A stretch of DNA of 64,000 nt from Lachnospiraceae bacterium (GTDB lineage Bacteria > Bacillota > Clostridia > Lachnospirales > Lachnospiraceae). The position numbers and the translations under genes were made by a program. The stretch lies in the NCBI GenBank assembly GCA_022791975.1, contig JAAWAC010000041.1, positions 281,363 to 345,362 of the forward strand, written 5' to 3'. Shown one piece after another: positions 63,827 to 64,000 of this stretch (the first letter of the stretch is position 1; every line of letters begins with the position of its first letter). The notes beneath the pieces are model-generated. The model was given only the letters and a program-made list of their open reading frames with translations. It did not search any database and was not told the DNA's origin.

Positions 63827-64000
63827 GTGAAACAGCATACAGATTTTCATGTAGATAGGCTGACCTTTTCTTCCGTACAGCGCACCGTCCATCCCACCCA
63901 GAAACCCGTGGAGCTGTGCGAGTATCTCATCAAGACCTATACCCGGCCCGGGGAGATCGTTGCCGACATCTGCGCTGGCTCCGCCACCACCGCCGTGGCC
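63827..64000 (+). pseudogene. 5'-truncated DNA methylase fragment running off the window
   Basis: From GTG 63827 the frame is open to the window end (58 codons). VQRTVHPTQKPVELCEYLIK then TYTRPGEIVADICAGSATTA matches the C-terminal part of N4/N6 DNA methylases, where the HPTQKP motif precedes the SAM motif. The catalytic SPPY/DPPY part and everything upstream are missing; the match begins about 63860, only 40 bases after hsdR. Base composition becomes clearly more GC-rich at the same place. It could be a leftover of an integrated element, or the frame may continue as a gene with a new N-terminus. Confidence 0.7.

Noticed and set aside
1..64000. CRISPR arrays, rRNA genes, prophage or intact transposase
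   Set aside because: No spaced repeats, rRNA signatures, phage structural genes or complete transposase frames were seen on either strand.

Overview
The window looks like a chromosomal segment of a motile, anaerobic, plant-polysaccharide-using Firmicute, most likely family Lachnospiraceae (Clostridia). The grounds are a clostridial flagellar gene order, CheC/CheD/CheV chemotaxis proteins, type III glutamine synthetase, strong AGGAGG ribosome sites, sigma-A promoters, moderate GC and the style of the sugar regulons. This is judged from protein signatures only; no species can be named.

Left part (1-9.8 kb): the distal end of a flagellar/chemotaxis operon, fliO(partial)-fliP-fliQ-fliR-flhB-flhA-sigma28-two hook/rod genes-cheC-cheD-cheV, closed by a terminator at 9799. 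A 20-bp imperfect inverted repeat starts at the fliR stop codon, and flhB seems to start at TTG. Next (9.9-25.4 kb) is core housekeeping: a VOC protein, tRNA-Gly(CCC), rarA, ppiB, a two-domain acetyltransferase, rpmE, a DUF1385 protein with a long charged tail, prmC-prfA, glmM, a sugar nucleotidyltransferase, an ABC exporter, a DUF2156 protein, hisC, a COG2426 membrane protein and a lipid kinase.

Middle (25.4-46 kb): a sugar-acid island behind two sigma-A promoters: TIM-barrel isomerase, TRAP binding protein, D-galactonate dehydratase (all five checked active-site positions agree with E. coli DgoD), TRAP permeases, an SDR and a zinc dehydrogenase. An ABC cassette (ATPase, Gld-type permease, DUF4340 protein) sits inside it and separates the TRAP binding protein from its permeases. 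After a scar region (IS3-like end, vanY-type fragment) come intact glutamine synthetase III and a hexuronate module: lacI-uxaC on the minus strand diverging from uxaA-uxaB on the plus strand, with two matching LacI-type operators. To the right of uxaB lies a second glutamine synthetase III locus reduced by an in-frame deletion to about 80 codons, so the uxa module is bracketed by same-direction synthetase sequences.

Right part (46-56.3 kb): a YesM/YesN-like two-component system, a sugar ABC importer and a cytoplasmic GH43 glycosidase (arabinoxylan/xylo-oligosaccharide use), an intergenic region with RNA-like structure, a one-helix acidic protein, and rlmD whose usual C-terminal module is cut off by an in-frame amber codon. 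From 56.3 kb to the edge is a type I restriction-modification island (XRE regulator, hsdM, hsdS, an embedded HAD-family hydrolase, hsdR with a DUF4145-like N-terminus), followed by a 5'-truncated DNA methylase fragment running off the window.
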